DNA of 64,000 nucleotides from Pyramidobacter sp. YE332 (GCF_033060595.1 NZ_CP133038.1:2418001-2482000); one strand, 5' to 3'. Shown: positions 15,979 to 25,711, counted from the stretch's first letter. Program-made: numbers and translations. Notes: generated by a model not told the origin, from the sequence alone.

Positions 15979-17666
15979 TGAAATTCTTCAAGGTAAATGC
16001 AACGCAACATCCGGTACCCCGTTGCATTAAATCTGAATTAAAAGAAGCTTGCATTTAGTCTGAATTGATGAAAGACCTTTCTTACGAGACAACAGATCTC
16101 GGAAAGGAGTTCATCATCATGAACAAACATTTGACTCTGGCTGAAAGAAAAGCCATTGAAAGCGCCCTCAACCGGCGAGAATCTCTCAGAAGTATTGCCT
16201 CAACGGTTCTGAAGTCGCCGAGTACGATCTCCAGAGAGATCAGAAAACATGCAGAGACTGTCTTCAAAGGCTGTTATGGCCGGACAGCAAACTGCTGCCT
16301 TCACCGGTATGACTGCTCCGTTACTTCCCTTTGTAACACCTCTCCGAAATGCCGTTCACTGTGTTTCCGGTGCTCAAGATGTAATACGATGTGTCCTGAC
16401 TTTAAGGAGGAGGTCTGCCCGCAGCTTTCGGTTCCTCCGTATGTCTGTAACGGCTGCCCCAGCCGTCACCGCTGCACTTTAAAAAAACGGATCTATTCTG
16501 CTAAATCTGCAAATGACTCTTACGGGAAAACTTTGCATGAGGCTCGTGAAGGCTTCAATATCTCCGATGCCGAGCTTGCAGATATTGATTCTTTTTCTCT
16601 CCTCTCATCAAACAGGGGCAGTCTCTCTATCATATTATCCGTAATAATCGAGATACTGTTCCCTGTTCTGAAAGTACCGCCAGACGGCTCCTGCTTTCGG
16701 GTATTTTAGAGGCACGGAAAATAGACTTGCCCCGAGCTGTCCGTTTTAAGAAGAGAAAGGGAAAAAGAAATAACATGAAGGTGGATAAAAAATGTCGTGA
16801 AGGCCGTACCTACAATGATTTTCTCTCTTTTTCGGAGAAACATCCGGACATGCTTATTACCGAAATCGACAGTGTCGTTGGCACCGCAGGAGGAAAAGTT
16901 CTTCTGACTGTCATCTTAAGAAACTGCAACTTTATGCTGGCTTTTTTGAGAGATAAAAATACTGCTCAATCTGTTGAGCAGATTTTTACAATGCTCTTCA
17001 CTCTTCTGGGCAGGAAACGCTATAAGTCCATGTTTCAGGTCCTTCTTGCTGACAACGGTACAGAGTTTTCCAATCCGACGGCTATCGAAAAAGGTCCGGA
17101 CGGAGAAAGAAAATCATATATGTTCTATTGCAATCCACAAGCACCGCAGGAAAAACCGAAGGTTGAAAATAATCATACTCTCATTCGAAGGATCCTTCCC
17201 AAGGGAACAACTTTCGACAATTTATCCCAAACTGATATCAACCTGATGATGTCTCATATAAACTCATACGGGAGGAAAAAATTTAACGGAAAATCTCCTG
17301 CAGAGATCTTTATCAACCTGTATGGCGAGGACGTATTGCATTTACTCGGACTCGAACTTATTCCGCCACAGGATATCTGTTTAAAGCGGACTCTTCTCGC
17401 CGGTAAATAACGGCTCCTTTTTAATTTCTTGATTGCATTAACTCTGAACTGAAAATTTTGCTTTCAGTTGAGGATCACTTTTGTATGCACTTTTTTCGGA
17501 CAATTTCCTCGTAACAGCTTTTCATCCCCTTGAATTTGTTCCGTTAGCGCAATCTTGATCGTTATTATGTGTTCGTAATGACTGCTTGCTGCTTTTGTCC
17601 TGTTAAAGTAAATGCAACCCCGTCGCATTTACTTTGACGAGGTTGCATTTACTCTGAAAATTTACC
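15979..17666 (+). mobile_element. IS30-family insertion sequence, copy 1 (frameshifted)
   Basis: This element is 1688 bp. Its ends are set by comparison with copy 2 and by a 13-bp direct repeat, CAATGCATTAGCC, at 15966-15978 and 17667-17679. The ends form an imperfect 25-bp inverted repeat whose inner half, GTAAATGCAAC, is perfect. Inside each end are extra copies of TTGCATTNANTCTGAA (16022, 16049, 17433, 17643), probably transposase binding sites. It differs from copy 2 by about seven substitutions and one missing T. A 13-bp duplication is long for IS30, which usually makes 2-3 bp. Confidence 0.88.
16119..17410 (+). pseudogene. IS30-family transposase, frameshifted
   Basis: The N-terminal helix-turn-helix (LTLAERKAIESALNRRESL, SPSTISREIRKH), a Cys-rich zinc-ribbon-like region, and a DDE catalytic core (EIDSVVG, LLADNGTEF, KPKVENNH) are those of IS30 transposases. 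The reading frame breaks at 16592-16596, where copy 2 has six T and this copy has five. The two halves are 16119-16709 and 16727-17410. AAAGGAG precedes the ATG at 16119. The copy is presumably inactive unless the missing base is a sequencing error. Confidence 0.9.
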
Positions 17667-17680
17667 CAATGCATTAGCCC

Positions 17681-17842
17681 TCACTTCAGAAAGGACTGAA
17701 CTCCCAAGATAAACAGCATGATGACCGCCAAGACTTTCAGCCCAAAGCGACAGATCTCTTTCAGCGTGACTTGATTTTCCAAAGCTTCTTTTTCCTTCAG
17801 GAAGTCGCGCACGACCGATTCTCCTCCGTCAGCGGCAGTCAT
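17681..17842 (-). CDS. Possible small membrane protein
   Basis: A 53-codon frame encodes a charged N-terminus followed by one hydrophobic helix (GLKVLAVIMLFILGVQSFL) at the C-terminus. It ends one base outside the right target repeat of the IS30 copy. The ribosome site (GGCAGG) is weak and a longer TTG start at 17920 also exists. I do not recognise it. The helix makes it plausible, but it may be chance. Confidence 0.3.
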   Translation of the reverse strand: MTAADGGESVVRDFLKEKEALENQVTLKEICRFGLKVLAVIMLFILGVQSFLK

Positions 17843-18181
17843 CCTGCCGCTTCGCACTGCGCGCGCAGCGTCGCGACCGCGGTAATCGCGGAAATTCCAA
17901 AAACGCTCTGAAGTTCCCAACGCGTCGCCGCGGCCGCTGCCTCAAAAACGACGACGATCGACTGACGCCGGATCCTTTCGCTGCGGCGGGGGCGTCGGCC
18001 CGATCGGGGGAGGGGGAGTGAAGCCGGCGTAACATCCGCGGCTCTCCATCGGCCCCGTGCCGCAGGTTTCGATCAGATGCGGGCGATACAAGACGTTTGC
18101 CAGACGAGGATTTCTCATGAAAGTGCAGATGATATAATGGATCTGCAACGATAGCAGAGAAGCGGAAAGGGAAAACGGCAC
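17843..18181. other. Gene-free stretch
   Basis: No convincing gene or structured RNA is visible. Near the right end TGATATAAT (18131-18139) is an extended -10 box that could drive the acetyltransferase gene. Confidence 0.4.
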
Positions 18182-18628
18182 ATGAAAATCGTAAAAATCG
18201 ATGATAGCGATAAAACAAAGTATATGGAACTTCTGCTGATCGCGGACGAACAGATCCATATGATAGAAAAATATTTGCAGCGCGGCGACATGTTTGCTTT
18301 ATGCGACGACGACGTAAGGGCGATCTGTGTCGTTACGCAAGAGCACGCAGGGAGATACGAGCTTAAAAATATCGTTACCGTTCCTGAATACCAACGGAAA
18401 GGATATGGGCAAAAGCTCATTGCCTTTATCGTTGATCACTACAAGGAGCCTGGCGGCGAGTTATACGCAGGGACAGGCGACACTCCTGCGATACTTCGTT
18501 TCTACGAAAGATGCGGATTTGTAAGATCACACATCGTCAAAAATTTCTTTGTAGAGAATTATGACCACCCCATATATGAAGATGGTCGACAGCTGATCGA
18601 TATGATTTACTTGAAAAGGGATCTATAA
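18182..18628 (+). CDS. GNAT family N-acetyltransferase
   Basis: The 148-residue protein has the GNAT acetyl-CoA binding motif in VPEYQRKGYGQKLIAF (about 70-85) and the C-terminal ILRFYERCGFVRSH. It most resembles small stand-alone acetyltransferases of unknown substrate. Its base composition is clearly more AT-rich than the neighbouring NlpC/P60 and transglutaminase genes, which hints at recent transfer. It is a single-gene unit with its own extended -10 promoter and terminator. Confidence 0.9.
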   Translation: MKIVKIDDSDKTKYMELLLIADEQIHMIEKYLQRGDMFALCDDDVRAICVVTQEHAGRYELKNIVTVPEYQRKGYGQKLIAFIVDHYKEPGGELYAGTGDTPAILRFYERCGFVRSHIVKNFFVENYDHPIYEDGRQLIDMIYLKRDL

Positions 18629-18677
18629 AGAGCCGTCGTTGCGGCGGCCGGTTTAGGCGCCTGAACGAAATACGGCA

Positions 18678-18728
18678 GCCTCACGGCGGTTTTGAAATAA
18701 CGATCAAAGCCGCCGTTTTTCTTTTTGA
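18678..18728 (+). terminator. Terminator of the GNAT gene
   Basis: CGGCGG pairs with CCGCCG and is followed by TTTTTCTTTTTG. It lies between the convergent GNAT and NlpC/P60 genes. Confidence 0.6.
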
Positions 18729-20107
18729 AGATCGTCCCCCAAGCCCTTCTCCGCCGGCTCGAAGCCCGGCAGGAAGGTCAGCGTGGTGACGCGGTCGAGC
18801 AGTCCGCCGGGCGCGACCATGCCGCGGCGCTCGACGCCGGGGCGGAGCGTGGTGACGACGACGCGGCCGACCACGATGCGCCCGCTCAGATCGGGATCGT
18901 CCTCCGACGCCAGCCGCACGCCCCACAGGTTGTGCAGGATCGCCGGCTCGCCCTGGGGCGACAGCCCGACGAACAGGGCCACATGCCCTTTCATGCCGAC
19001 CAGCGTGCGGAAGGGGACGCCGCGCGCGCGGATGATCTTCAGTTTTTCCTCGTTGCTCTTTCCGGTCAAATCGACGAAAACGCCGCACTTCGCCTGCAAG
19101 GAACTGTGGTGCGGCAGGCCAATGCCGAAGGGCAGGAACAGATCGTGCATGGTGGCCGAGCAGTCGCGGTCTTCGAACAGGCCGCCCCAGCCGTAATTCA
19201 CGCCCATGAAGCGGTCGGCCAGAGCGCCGACGCCGGCGGCGTCCAGCGGCAGCGGCCAACGCTGCGCCGCTCCGGCGGCGGCACAGGCATGAGCGATCCT
19301 TGCCGTGCCGCTTGCGGTGCGCACGGGCACGTTCAGCACCAGCATGCCGTCGCGCTCCGCCGCCGCGGGGAAAATCGCGCCCGCGTGAACGACGGCCAAA
19401 GTGCGCCCCTTGGCGTCGCGCAACGGCGTGTCGTCGGCCACGATCACGCCGTAACGGCCGGTGTCGTACTTCTCCATGAACGAACGCCCCGCCAGCGCCA
19501 CGTCGGCGGCTCTGATCCAGCCGGAAAACAGCCCGGACTCGCACAGATACCAAGCGCCGCTGCGGTCGGCGTGTTTCACGCGCAGCGGCGTGCCGGCCCA
19601 AACGGCGCCGCACTGCATGTAATCGAACGGGAAGCCTTCGCCGGCGGCGGCGGGATCGGCGAGAGCGGGACGTCCCGTGGGCAGCGCCCGGGCGCTGGTG
19701 TTGACGACAGCGACGGCGGCGCGGTCCATGGAGGGGAAACGATCCATGGCGGCCTGCCCGCGCAGGGCTATCTTTTTCTCCTCCGTCAGCGGCCGCAGAT
19801 TTTCGCCCCAGCGCGGCGCGTCGAGCACGTCGAAGCCCCATCCGGAAACGAGAGGATCGTCCACGGCGCCGCCGCGCCACGGCGCAAAAAATTTCGCCAT
19901 GGCCGCCGCGGCCAGTTCGTGCTGTTTTTTTCCGTCAAGCCAGCGCACGTTCAGCGCGCCGCGCAGATACGACGACGGCACCTGAGAAAGTTCGTCCAGA
20001 TCGGCGATGCGTTCGCCCGTCAGGTTCAGCGCCGGGCGCGCCGCCGCCGGCGCAGCCAGCAAAGCCAGCAGCAGCGAAACGCCGCCAAGCATATCAAATC
20101 TCATCAT
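18704..20107 (-). CDS. Secreted NlpC/P60 (C40) peptidase with SH3-like domains
   Basis: This is a probable peptidoglycan endopeptidase of the YkfC/SH3b1-NLPC_P60 type. A signal peptide (LLLALLAAPAAA) is followed by an N-terminal domain and one or two SH3-like domains (WYLCESGLFSGWIRAADV region). The catalytic domain has Cys in YGWGGLFEDRDCSATM, His in KGHVALFVG and a third polar residue near LHNLWG. I start at ATG 20107, preceded by AAAGGAG, giving 467 residues. Upstream is a dispersed repeat and then the transglutaminase-like gene on the same strand. Confidence 0.88.
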   Translation of the reverse strand: MMRFDMLGGVSLLLALLAAPAAARPALNLTGERIADLDELSQVPSSYLRGALNVRWLDGKKQHELAAAAMAKFFAPWRGGAVDDPLVSGWGFDVLDAPRWGENLRPLTEEKKIALRGQAAMDRFPSMDRAAVAVVNTSARALPTGRPALADPAAAGEGFPFDYMQCGAVWAGTPLRVKHADRSGAWYLCESGLFSGWIRAADVALAGRSFMEKYDTGRYGVIVADDTPLRDAKGRTLAVVHAGAIFPAAAERDGMLVLNVPVRTASGTARIAHACAAAGAAQRWPLPLDAAGVGALADRFMGVNYGWGGLFEDRDCSATMHDLFLPFGIGLPHHSSLQAKCGVFVDLTGKSNEEKLKIIRARGVPFRTLVGMKGHVALFVGLSPQGEPAILHNLWGVRLASEDDPDLSGRIVVGRVVVTTLRPGVERRGMVAPGGLLDRVTTLTFLPGFEPAEKGLGDDLQKEKRRL

Positions 20108-20169
20108 GATCGAAAACTCCTTTAAAAGACGGATCGCGCGGACGAGCATGAAGTCCGCGCGATCTATTT

Positions 20170-20241
20170 TATACTGATTTTCGATAGAAAGCATTACCAC
20201 ATTTTGCTGAGCGTGGTCTTTTAACAAAGAAACAGAGTTAC
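20170..20241 (-). repeat. Dispersed inverted-repeat element, copy E
   Basis: This 72-bp element starts TATACTGATTTTCGATAGAAAG and ends CTTTTAACAAAGAAACAGAG, ends that are imperfect inverted repeats of each other and resemble those of copies A-D. It lacks most of the middle part seen in copy B. It overlaps the stop codon of the upstream gene by a few bases. Confidence 0.55.
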
Positions 20242-21629
20242 TCCAACTCCTCGCAGGAAACGACCTCTTTCGCGCTCGTGAACTCATACCAGCGCAGACC
20301 GCGCCCGTCGCAGAGCATTTCGCCCGACTGGTTGTCGTACGGATCGCAGCGCCAGCCTTCCCACGGCACGGGAAAATCCGCCTGAAAGGCCGTGTTGGCC
20401 GCCATGCGCCACGGGTCGAGATGGCCGAAATAAAACTGCCGCCGCGCCTCGTTTCCGTCGCGCGCCGCGCCGCCGCCGAAGGACGGATCGGCGTACAGCC
20501 AGCCGAACGGAGGCGCGTAGAACATCATCCAGTCGTGTCCGCTGCAGAAGTTCGGCCGCGTCACCCAGCCGCTTTCCCAGCGCGCCGGTATGCCCGACAC
20601 CCGGCACAGGGCGATCAGCAGCAGCGCCTGCACGCCGCAGTCGCCCGTCAGGTTGCGGGCACAGCTGGCGGCGATGTCCTCAAGGCAGAAATAATCGGGC
20701 ATGAAGCGATACTTCACGTTCAGCGTGATGAAATCGTAAAAACGCCGCGCTTTTTCCAGCGCCGTTTCGGCGCCGCCGGCGATCTCGCGCGCCAGACTCT
20801 TCATGAAAGGCGTAAAGAGCACGTGCGGCGGCAGTTCGGCCGTGTCGTCCAGCTGCGGAGCCTCGCCGCGGGGCTGCTGCGGCGGCCGGGACAGATCGAC
20901 AAAGTTTTGACGGCGCGTGAACGAGAACTCCACGGAAAAATCGTGATTCCACTCCATCGTCTCGTTCCAGACGACGACGCGCTGCGGCGCGTCCTCCGGC
21001 GCGAGCAGCGACGGCTGCGGCGAGACCAAGTCGATCGCAACGCCGCTCTGGGAAGGACAGGCGCAGGGCAATGGCAGCGCCGCGCTCACCTTCATGCCGG
21101 GGCGGAACAGCTCGTCTTTGACGCGCAGCGAAGCGCGGCAGCGAAAGCGCACCGCCATGCTCCCCTTCTCGCGCATCAGGCGCGCAGCGCGGTCGAGCCG
21201 CGACTCGCCGTTTTCGTCCGGCGGCTCGGTTCCGGCGGGGACGACGCCCGCCCGCGCGGCAAAACGCGCGTCCACCTTACAGAGCGTCTCGAAAAAACGC
21301 CCGAAATAGCGCGGTTCGCCGTTCACGTAGATCCATTCGACGCGCCCGTCGCGGACCATCTCATCGAACTCGTCAGCGCCGAAATCGGCGATATGCGCCC
21401 GCACCAACTCCAGCGCCTCGTCGCGGCGGTAAGGGAAGTTCCCCGGCAGGCGGCGGATCATCTCCGCCTGCGCCGTCAGGGCGTACCGCATCTCCGCCGG
21501 CATGTTCCCGCAAGCCAGACGCCGCTCGATCGCCGCCAGAGCGCCTTCGAAATCCCCGTGTTCCTTCATGCGCCGAACATCCTCCGGCAGGCCGGCGTGA
21601 AGCGCGCGAAAATTTCCGTTCAGTTCCAT
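20238..21629 (-). CDS. Transglutaminase-like domain protein
   Basis: The 463-residue protein has a C-terminal transglutaminase/protease core with Cys in TGDCGVQALLLIALCR, His in CSGHDWMMFY and Asp in YADPSFGG, so the papain-like triad is complete. The N-terminal half (about 1-250) is of unknown fold. No signal peptide is evident, suggesting a cytoplasmic site. A role as a cysteine protease or amidase is likely, but the substrate is not visible. A terminator separates it from the DUF819 gene upstream. Confidence 0.8.
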   Translation of the reverse strand: MELNGNFRALHAGLPEDVRRMKEHGDFEGALAAIERRLACGNMPAEMRYALTAQAEMIRRLPGNFPYRRDEALELVRAHIADFGADEFDEMVRDGRVEWIYVNGEPRYFGRFFETLCKVDARFAARAGVVPAGTEPPDENGESRLDRAARLMREKGSMAVRFRCRASLRVKDELFRPGMKVSAALPLPCACPSQSGVAIDLVSPQPSLLAPEDAPQRVVVWNETMEWNHDFSVEFSFTRRQNFVDLSRPPQQPRGEAPQLDDTAELPPHVLFTPFMKSLAREIAGGAETALEKARRFYDFITLNVKYRFMPDYFCLEDIAASCARNLTGDCGVQALLLIALCRVSGIPARWESGWVTRPNFCSGHDWMMFYAPPFGWLYADPSFGGGAARDGNEARRQFYFGHLDPWRMAANTAFQADFPVPWEGWRCDPYDNQSGEMLCDGRGLRWYEFTSAKEVVSCEELE

Positions 21630-21647
21630 TCAGATCCTCCGTTCCGT

Positions 21648-21688
21648 CAAAAACAGCCCCGCCGCGGGGACGGGGCTGCGCCGTTTTT
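21648..21688 (-). terminator. Terminator after the DUF819 gene
   Basis: CAGCCCCG pairs with CGGGGCTG, with A/T tracts on both sides. On the minus strand the stem is followed by TTTTTGAC. Confidence 0.75.
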
Positions 21689-21696
21689 CGCTGTTA

Positions 21697-22875
21697 TCAC
21701 GCGAACATTTTCATCAGATACGCGGCCGCAAAGCCGAGAATGTTGCCCGCCGCGGCGCCGATCACGCCCATGACCACGCCGATAGCGGTATAGCCGGGAT
21801 TGTAGGCTGCCGCCACGATCGGGGCCGAGGCCGCGCCGCCGATGTTGGCCAGCGACGCCGTGGAGACCATGCACAGGTCGAAGTGGAACAGCTTCGAGAA
21901 GATCACCATGGCGACGATGTGGACGATGAACACGAACAGCCCGGCCATCAGCCACATCGGCGCGTCGAGCAGTTCGTTCAGTCCGGCGCGGGAAGCCAGC
22001 AGCGAGATGACGGCGTAAAGGTACATCGTCGACAGCGCGTCGGCGCCGGCGATGCGCCCGATCGGCGACAGCGCCGCGAGCAGGCCGAACGCCGTGACGA
22101 TCAGCATCGTGCAGGTGGAGCCGTTGAACACATCCTTGAGCATGCCGGGCATCAGGCCGGCCACGTACTTGCCCGCCACCTGCGACAGCGCCGAAACCAT
22201 CAGCGACAGGCCGAGCAGGATGGTGAGCGTGGCGCCGCTCATCTTCGCCGTGCCTTCCTCGGCGGCCTTCTGAGCGTCTTCCGCCTCTTCGAACGTCACC
22301 GTGCGCGCGTTGCAGAAACGGTTCCACGCCTTCTCGAGCGGCACCGCCATCAGCAGCAGCGCGATCCAGACCGAGTAATAGATCGTGTCGACGATCAGCG
22401 CGCAGGCGTAATCGCCCTCCGGCACCTCCAGCGCGCCCTGCAGCGCCGCCATGTTGGCCGAGCCGCCGATCCACGAGGCGCACAGAGCGCCCATGGCGCG
22501 CCAGGATTCGGCACCGATCCTGCTCTTGAACATCACGTACGCCGCCACAAAGCCGGCCATGATCGTAAAGGCGCAGCAGAAGAAGATCGCCAGCATGCGC
22601 GGCCCGATCTTGACCATCTTGCGGATGTCGCAGCGCAGCAGCATCACGAAGATCATGCCGTACAGCAGATTGTTCTTCACCGCCGAGTAGGCCGGCGCCG
22701 TGGCCTTCATGTCCCACAGGCCGACCGTGCAGAAGAGCATGTTGAACAGATAGACCATGACGATCGGCGGCACGAAATCGAAGATTTTCCAGTTGGTCGC
22801 TTTCTGGCACCACACGAGCAGTCCGGCGAAGAACACGAGGAACGCCACATAGGTAAATCCGCTGGTAATCAACAT
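21697..22875 (-). CDS. DUF819 family membrane transporter (YjcL-like)
   Basis: This 392-residue protein has about ten hydrophobic segments and the DUF819 hallmarks SWIGGSANMAALQ and LANIGGAASAPIVAAAYNPG, two repeated Gly/Asn-rich loops of an inverted-repeat transporter fold. Family members are predicted secondary transporters of unknown substrate. It is encoded alone, after a short AT-rich gap, and is followed by a terminator. Confidence 0.85.
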   Translation of the reverse strand: MLITSGFTYVAFLVFFAGLLVWCQKATNWKIFDFVPPIVMVYLFNMLFCTVGLWDMKATAPAYSAVKNNLLYGMIFVMLLRCDIRKMVKIGPRMLAIFFCCAFTIMAGFVAAYVMFKSRIGAESWRAMGALCASWIGGSANMAALQGALEVPEGDYACALIVDTIYYSVWIALLLMAVPLEKAWNRFCNARTVTFEEAEDAQKAAEEGTAKMSGATLTILLGLSLMVSALSQVAGKYVAGLMPGMLKDVFNGSTCTMLIVTAFGLLAALSPIGRIAGADALSTMYLYAVISLLASRAGLNELLDAPMWLMAGLFVFIVHIVAMVIFSKLFHFDLCMVSTASLANIGGAASAPIVAAAYNPGYTAIGVVMGVIGAAAGNILGFAAAYLMKMFA

Positions 22876-22955
22876 TTTTCTTCCCCCTTATTAAATAAAA
22901 ATCTCATGTCATAGACGACGGCAAAACAAAGACGCCCGCTTCCGCCACCGCAGTT

Positions 22956-23630
22956 TTATGACGTCTTGTGAATTATCAGAAAAACGCTGGAATCGTCCAC
23001 TTCCGTCACCTGATAGGGGAAGCCGGAAGCCGCTCCGATCCTCTCAAAATCATCGGGCGTGTGAGTCACCGCTTTGAATCCGTCCGCGCAAACGATAACG
23101 CCGTCTTTCGTCCTTTCGGGATCGATCGCTCCCAGCAGTCCTTTGGAAGCCTGCTCCTCAAACCATTTCAGGCGGAAATCCCAGAACTTCGCGCTGTAGC
23201 TGCTGAAATAGGCCGCGCCTCCGGGAGCCAGCAAACCGATGATATCCTTAATGACCCTATCGTCGGCTCTCATCGCGGAAAGGCCGTTCTGCAAACAGAG
23301 CACGACGTCGAACTGACGGTCGAAACTCATGTCGTGTACGTCCATCACCACCATGTCCGCATTGGGGAAATCCTTCACGTACCGTTTTCCCAATTTGACG
23401 TTCTCTTCCGAGATATCCATACCGACGATAGAGGCGCAGCAAGGAGCAAGCTCTTTTACAATTCGCCCATACCCGGCGCCGAGCTCCAGAACGCGCTCGC
23501 GCCCGGACAGCCGCGTTCTGACAAACTCGATCTCCGCTTCAAGATATTGCTTTATCCGCGGGAGAGAGGTCTCATATACCTGATACAGTTTCTGAGAATT
23601 GAGGTTCTCGGCATAGTAATTCTTTTTCAT
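22956..23630 (-). CDS. Class I SAM-dependent methyltransferase
   Basis: The 224-residue protein has the SAM-binding motif I VLELGAGYGRIVKEL, motif II acidic IVGMDIS, and FDVVLCLQNGLSAM, typical of Methyltransf_11/25 proteins. The substrate cannot be told. I start at ATG 23630, which is preceded by GGGAGG, rather than at upstream non-ATG starts that only extend into intergenic sequence. Confidence 0.85.
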   Translation of the reverse strand: MKKNYYAENLNSQKLYQVYETSLPRIKQYLEAEIEFVRTRLSGRERVLELGAGYGRIVKELAPCCASIVGMDISEENVKLGKRYVKDFPNADMVVMDVHDMSFDRQFDVVLCLQNGLSAMRADDRVIKDIIGLLAPGGAAYFSSYSAKFWDFRLKWFEEQASKGLLGAIDPERTKDGVIVCADGFKAVTHTPDDFERIGAASGFPYQVTEVDDSSVFLIIHKTS

Positions 23631-24039
23631 CGGTCCTCCCTTTCCAGATCCTCCCCATGCGATCATCCGTTCCACTTCACGCCGGGGACGCGCGAGGCGG
23701 CTCCGCGCCGCGGGGTTTTGTCCGCTTGCCATGGCTTCAATGATTATATCTTTTCAAAGGCAAGAGCGCAATAAACAAAAACGCGACGCCCGGCGCGGAA
23801 GCCTCCGTTACCAAGAGGTGACCCGGACACTGTATTGTGCCTTCTTCCGCTCGGAAACGTCCTGCGGTTAAAATAGCGCCGTCGGGAACGAACGGCCGCT
23901 TCTTTTTCGGCGGCACGGCGGCAATTCATCAGACAAAGTCAGTCCCCTGACACTTTTTCGAGCGCCGTTTTCGGACAAAAGAACGCGGCGGCGCTACAAT
24001 GGACATATGATTCGTACAAATGGAAAGGAAGGTGCCGTC
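23631..24039. other. Gene-free divergent intergenic stretch
   Basis: About 400 bases lie between the divergent methyltransferase and macrodomain genes. I see no gene, terminator or structured RNA that I can support. Promoters for both directions are expected but no clear boxes stand out. Confidence 0.4.
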
Positions 24040-24819
24040 ATGAACCAGTCGGAACGCTGCCTATGGCTCATCGAAAAGCTGCTCGCCGAAAAACCGTCGC
24101 AATATGCCGACGTAAAAATCCCCGCCGCGCCCGAGGAACGGAAACGTCTGCTGCGCGCGCTGATGAACGTGCGTCAGCCGGCCCCCGTTGCCGAGGAATT
24201 TCTGCGGATCCAAGACGAATATCTGCAGGAGGAGACGCGGCTGAAAGGCGTGGTCACGATCGCGTCGCTCTCCCCCGCCGAGCCGGGGATCTTCCTGTGG
24301 CAGGGCGACATCACACGGCTGGCCGCCGACGCCATCGTCAACGCCGCCAACGGCTCGCTGCTGGGCTGTTTCGTCCCTTGTCACGGCTGCATCGACAACG
24401 CCATCCATTCGGCGGCGGGCGTGCAGCTGCGGAACGAATGCGCGGCGCTTATGGAGCGGCTGGGCGGCAGCGAGCCGCCGGGACGCGCGCGGATCACCGG
24501 CGCGTACAATCTGCCCTGCCGCTTCGTGATTCACACCGTCGGGCCGGTCGTCGGCGGCACGGTCACGGACGAGGACCGCAGGCTGCTGGCGTCGTGCTAC
24601 CGCTCCTGTCTGGCGCTGGCGGCGGAAAGGAACCTGCGCTCGATCGCGTTCTGCTGCGTCTCCACCGGCGAGTTCCGCTTCCCCAACGAGGAAGCGGCGG
24701 CCATCGCCGTCGCCGCGGTCAAAGGCTTTCTTGCCGAGCACAAAGGGATGGAGGTCGTCTTCGATGTCTTTAAAGAACTGGATCGAAAAATATATTCCCG
24801 TCTCCTCGGCGCCCGCTGA
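24040..24819 (+). CDS. Zinc macrodomain ADP-ribosyl hydrolase
   Basis: The protein removes ADP-ribose from modified proteins. The 259-residue product has an N-terminal helical part and a macrodomain with NAANGSLLG (about 101-109). The zinc-binding loop GCFVPCHGCIDNAIHSAAG has C110, C114, H115 and C117, which define the Zn-Macro class. I start at ATG 24040 after AAGGAAGG. It overlaps the SirTM gene by 56 bases; this pairing is the hallmark of SirTM operons, where the macrodomain reverses the sirtuin's modification. Confidence 0.92.
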   Translation: MNQSERCLWLIEKLLAEKPSQYADVKIPAAPEERKRLLRALMNVRQPAPVAEEFLRIQDEYLQEETRLKGVVTIASLSPAEPGIFLWQGDITRLAADAIVNAANGSLLGCFVPCHGCIDNAIHSAAGVQLRNECAALMERLGGSEPPGRARITGAYNLPCRFVIHTVGPVVGGTVTDEDRRLLASCYRSCLALAAERNLRSIAFCCVSTGEFRFPNEEAAAIAVAAVKGFLAEHKGMEVVFDVFKELDRKIYSRLLGAR

Positions 24820-25711
24820 AGTTTCCCGTGAGGAAATCCAAAAGCTGCGCTCGGCGCTGCGCGAATGCCCGACGGTCGTGCTCGGCGCGGGCGCGGGGCT
24901 TTCCACGGCGGCGGGCTTCGACTACGAGGGCGAGCGGTTCCGCAAATACTTCGGCGACTTTGCGGCGCGCTGCGGTTTTTCCGACATGTATTCAGGCGGT
25001 TTTTACCGTTACGAGACGCTCGAAGAGCAGTGGGCGTTCTGGAGCCGCTGCATCTACGTCAATCGCTACATGGACGCGCCCCGGCCGACGTACCGCCATC
25101 TGCGCGCGCTGCTGCGCGGCAAGGATTATTTCGTCGTCACCACCAACGTCGATCACTGCTTCCAGAAAGCGCGCTTCGACAAGGAGCGCCTGTTTTACAC
25201 GCAGGGCGATTACGGCCTCTGGCAATGCTCCATACCGTGCCACCAACTCACCTACGACAATAGGGAAACGGTGCGGCAAATGGTGCTGGCGCAGGGCTTC
25301 GCCATCGACGCCGACGGCCGGCTCGAACCGCCTTTGCATGAAAAGCCGAAAATGCGCGTGCCTTCGAAGCTGATCCCGCTCTGCCCGAAATGCGGCAAGC
25401 CGATGACCATGAACCTGCGCTCCGACGACGCGTTCGTCGAGGACGAAGGCTGGCACGCGGCGGCGCGACGCTACGAGGAATTCCTGAAAAAACACAAAAC
25501 GGGAAAAGTGCTTTATCTCGAACTCGGCGTCGGCTCCAACACGCCGGGCATCATCAAGTACCCGTTCCAGATCCGCACGCTCCGGAACCCCGACGCCGTG
25601 TACGCGCTCGTCAACGAGCGGCCGCAAAGCGTCCCTGAGGAGATCCGCGCCCGCTCCATCGCCGTGACCGCCGACATCGGCGCCACGCTCGAAGCGCTGC
25701 GTGGAGCCTGA
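24764..25711 (+). CDS. Class M sirtuin (SirTM), protein ADP-ribosyltransferase
   Basis: SirTM enzymes use NAD to ADP-ribosylate proteins rather than deacetylate them. The 315-residue product has the NAD-binding GAGAGLSTAAG at 41-51, TTNVDH, and FYTQGDYG, where the Gln replaces the deacetylase His of ordinary sirtuins. It also has a CPKCG zinc-finger remnant. The ATG at 24764 follows GGAGG within the macrodomain gene, so translation is coupled. Known partners GcvH-L (the modified target) and LplA2 are absent from this window. Confidence 0.9.
   Translation: MSLKNWIEKYIPVSSAPAEVSREEIQKLRSALRECPTVVLGAGAGLSTAAGFDYEGERFRKYFGDFAARCGFSDMYSGGFYRYETLEEQWAFWSRCIYVNRYMDAPRPTYRHLRALLRGKDYFVVTTNVDHCFQKARFDKERLFYTQGDYGLWQCSIPCHQLTYDNRETVRQMVLAQGFAIDADGRLEPPLHEKPKMRVPSKLIPLCPKCGKPMTMNLRSDDAFVEDEGWHAAARRYEEFLKKHKTGKVLYLELGVGSNTPGIIKYPFQIRTLRNPDAVYALVNERPQSVPEEIRARSIAVTADIGATLEALRGA

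Noticed and set aside
15782-16054. Minus-strand frame between the XRE gene and IS30 as a HigB-type toxin
   Set aside because: No toxin motif is present and the frame runs into the IS30 left end; the promoter lies inside it.
17540-17665. Stand-alone hairpin repeat near the IS30 right end
   Set aside because: It is present in both IS30 copies and belongs to the element's terminal and subterminal repeats.
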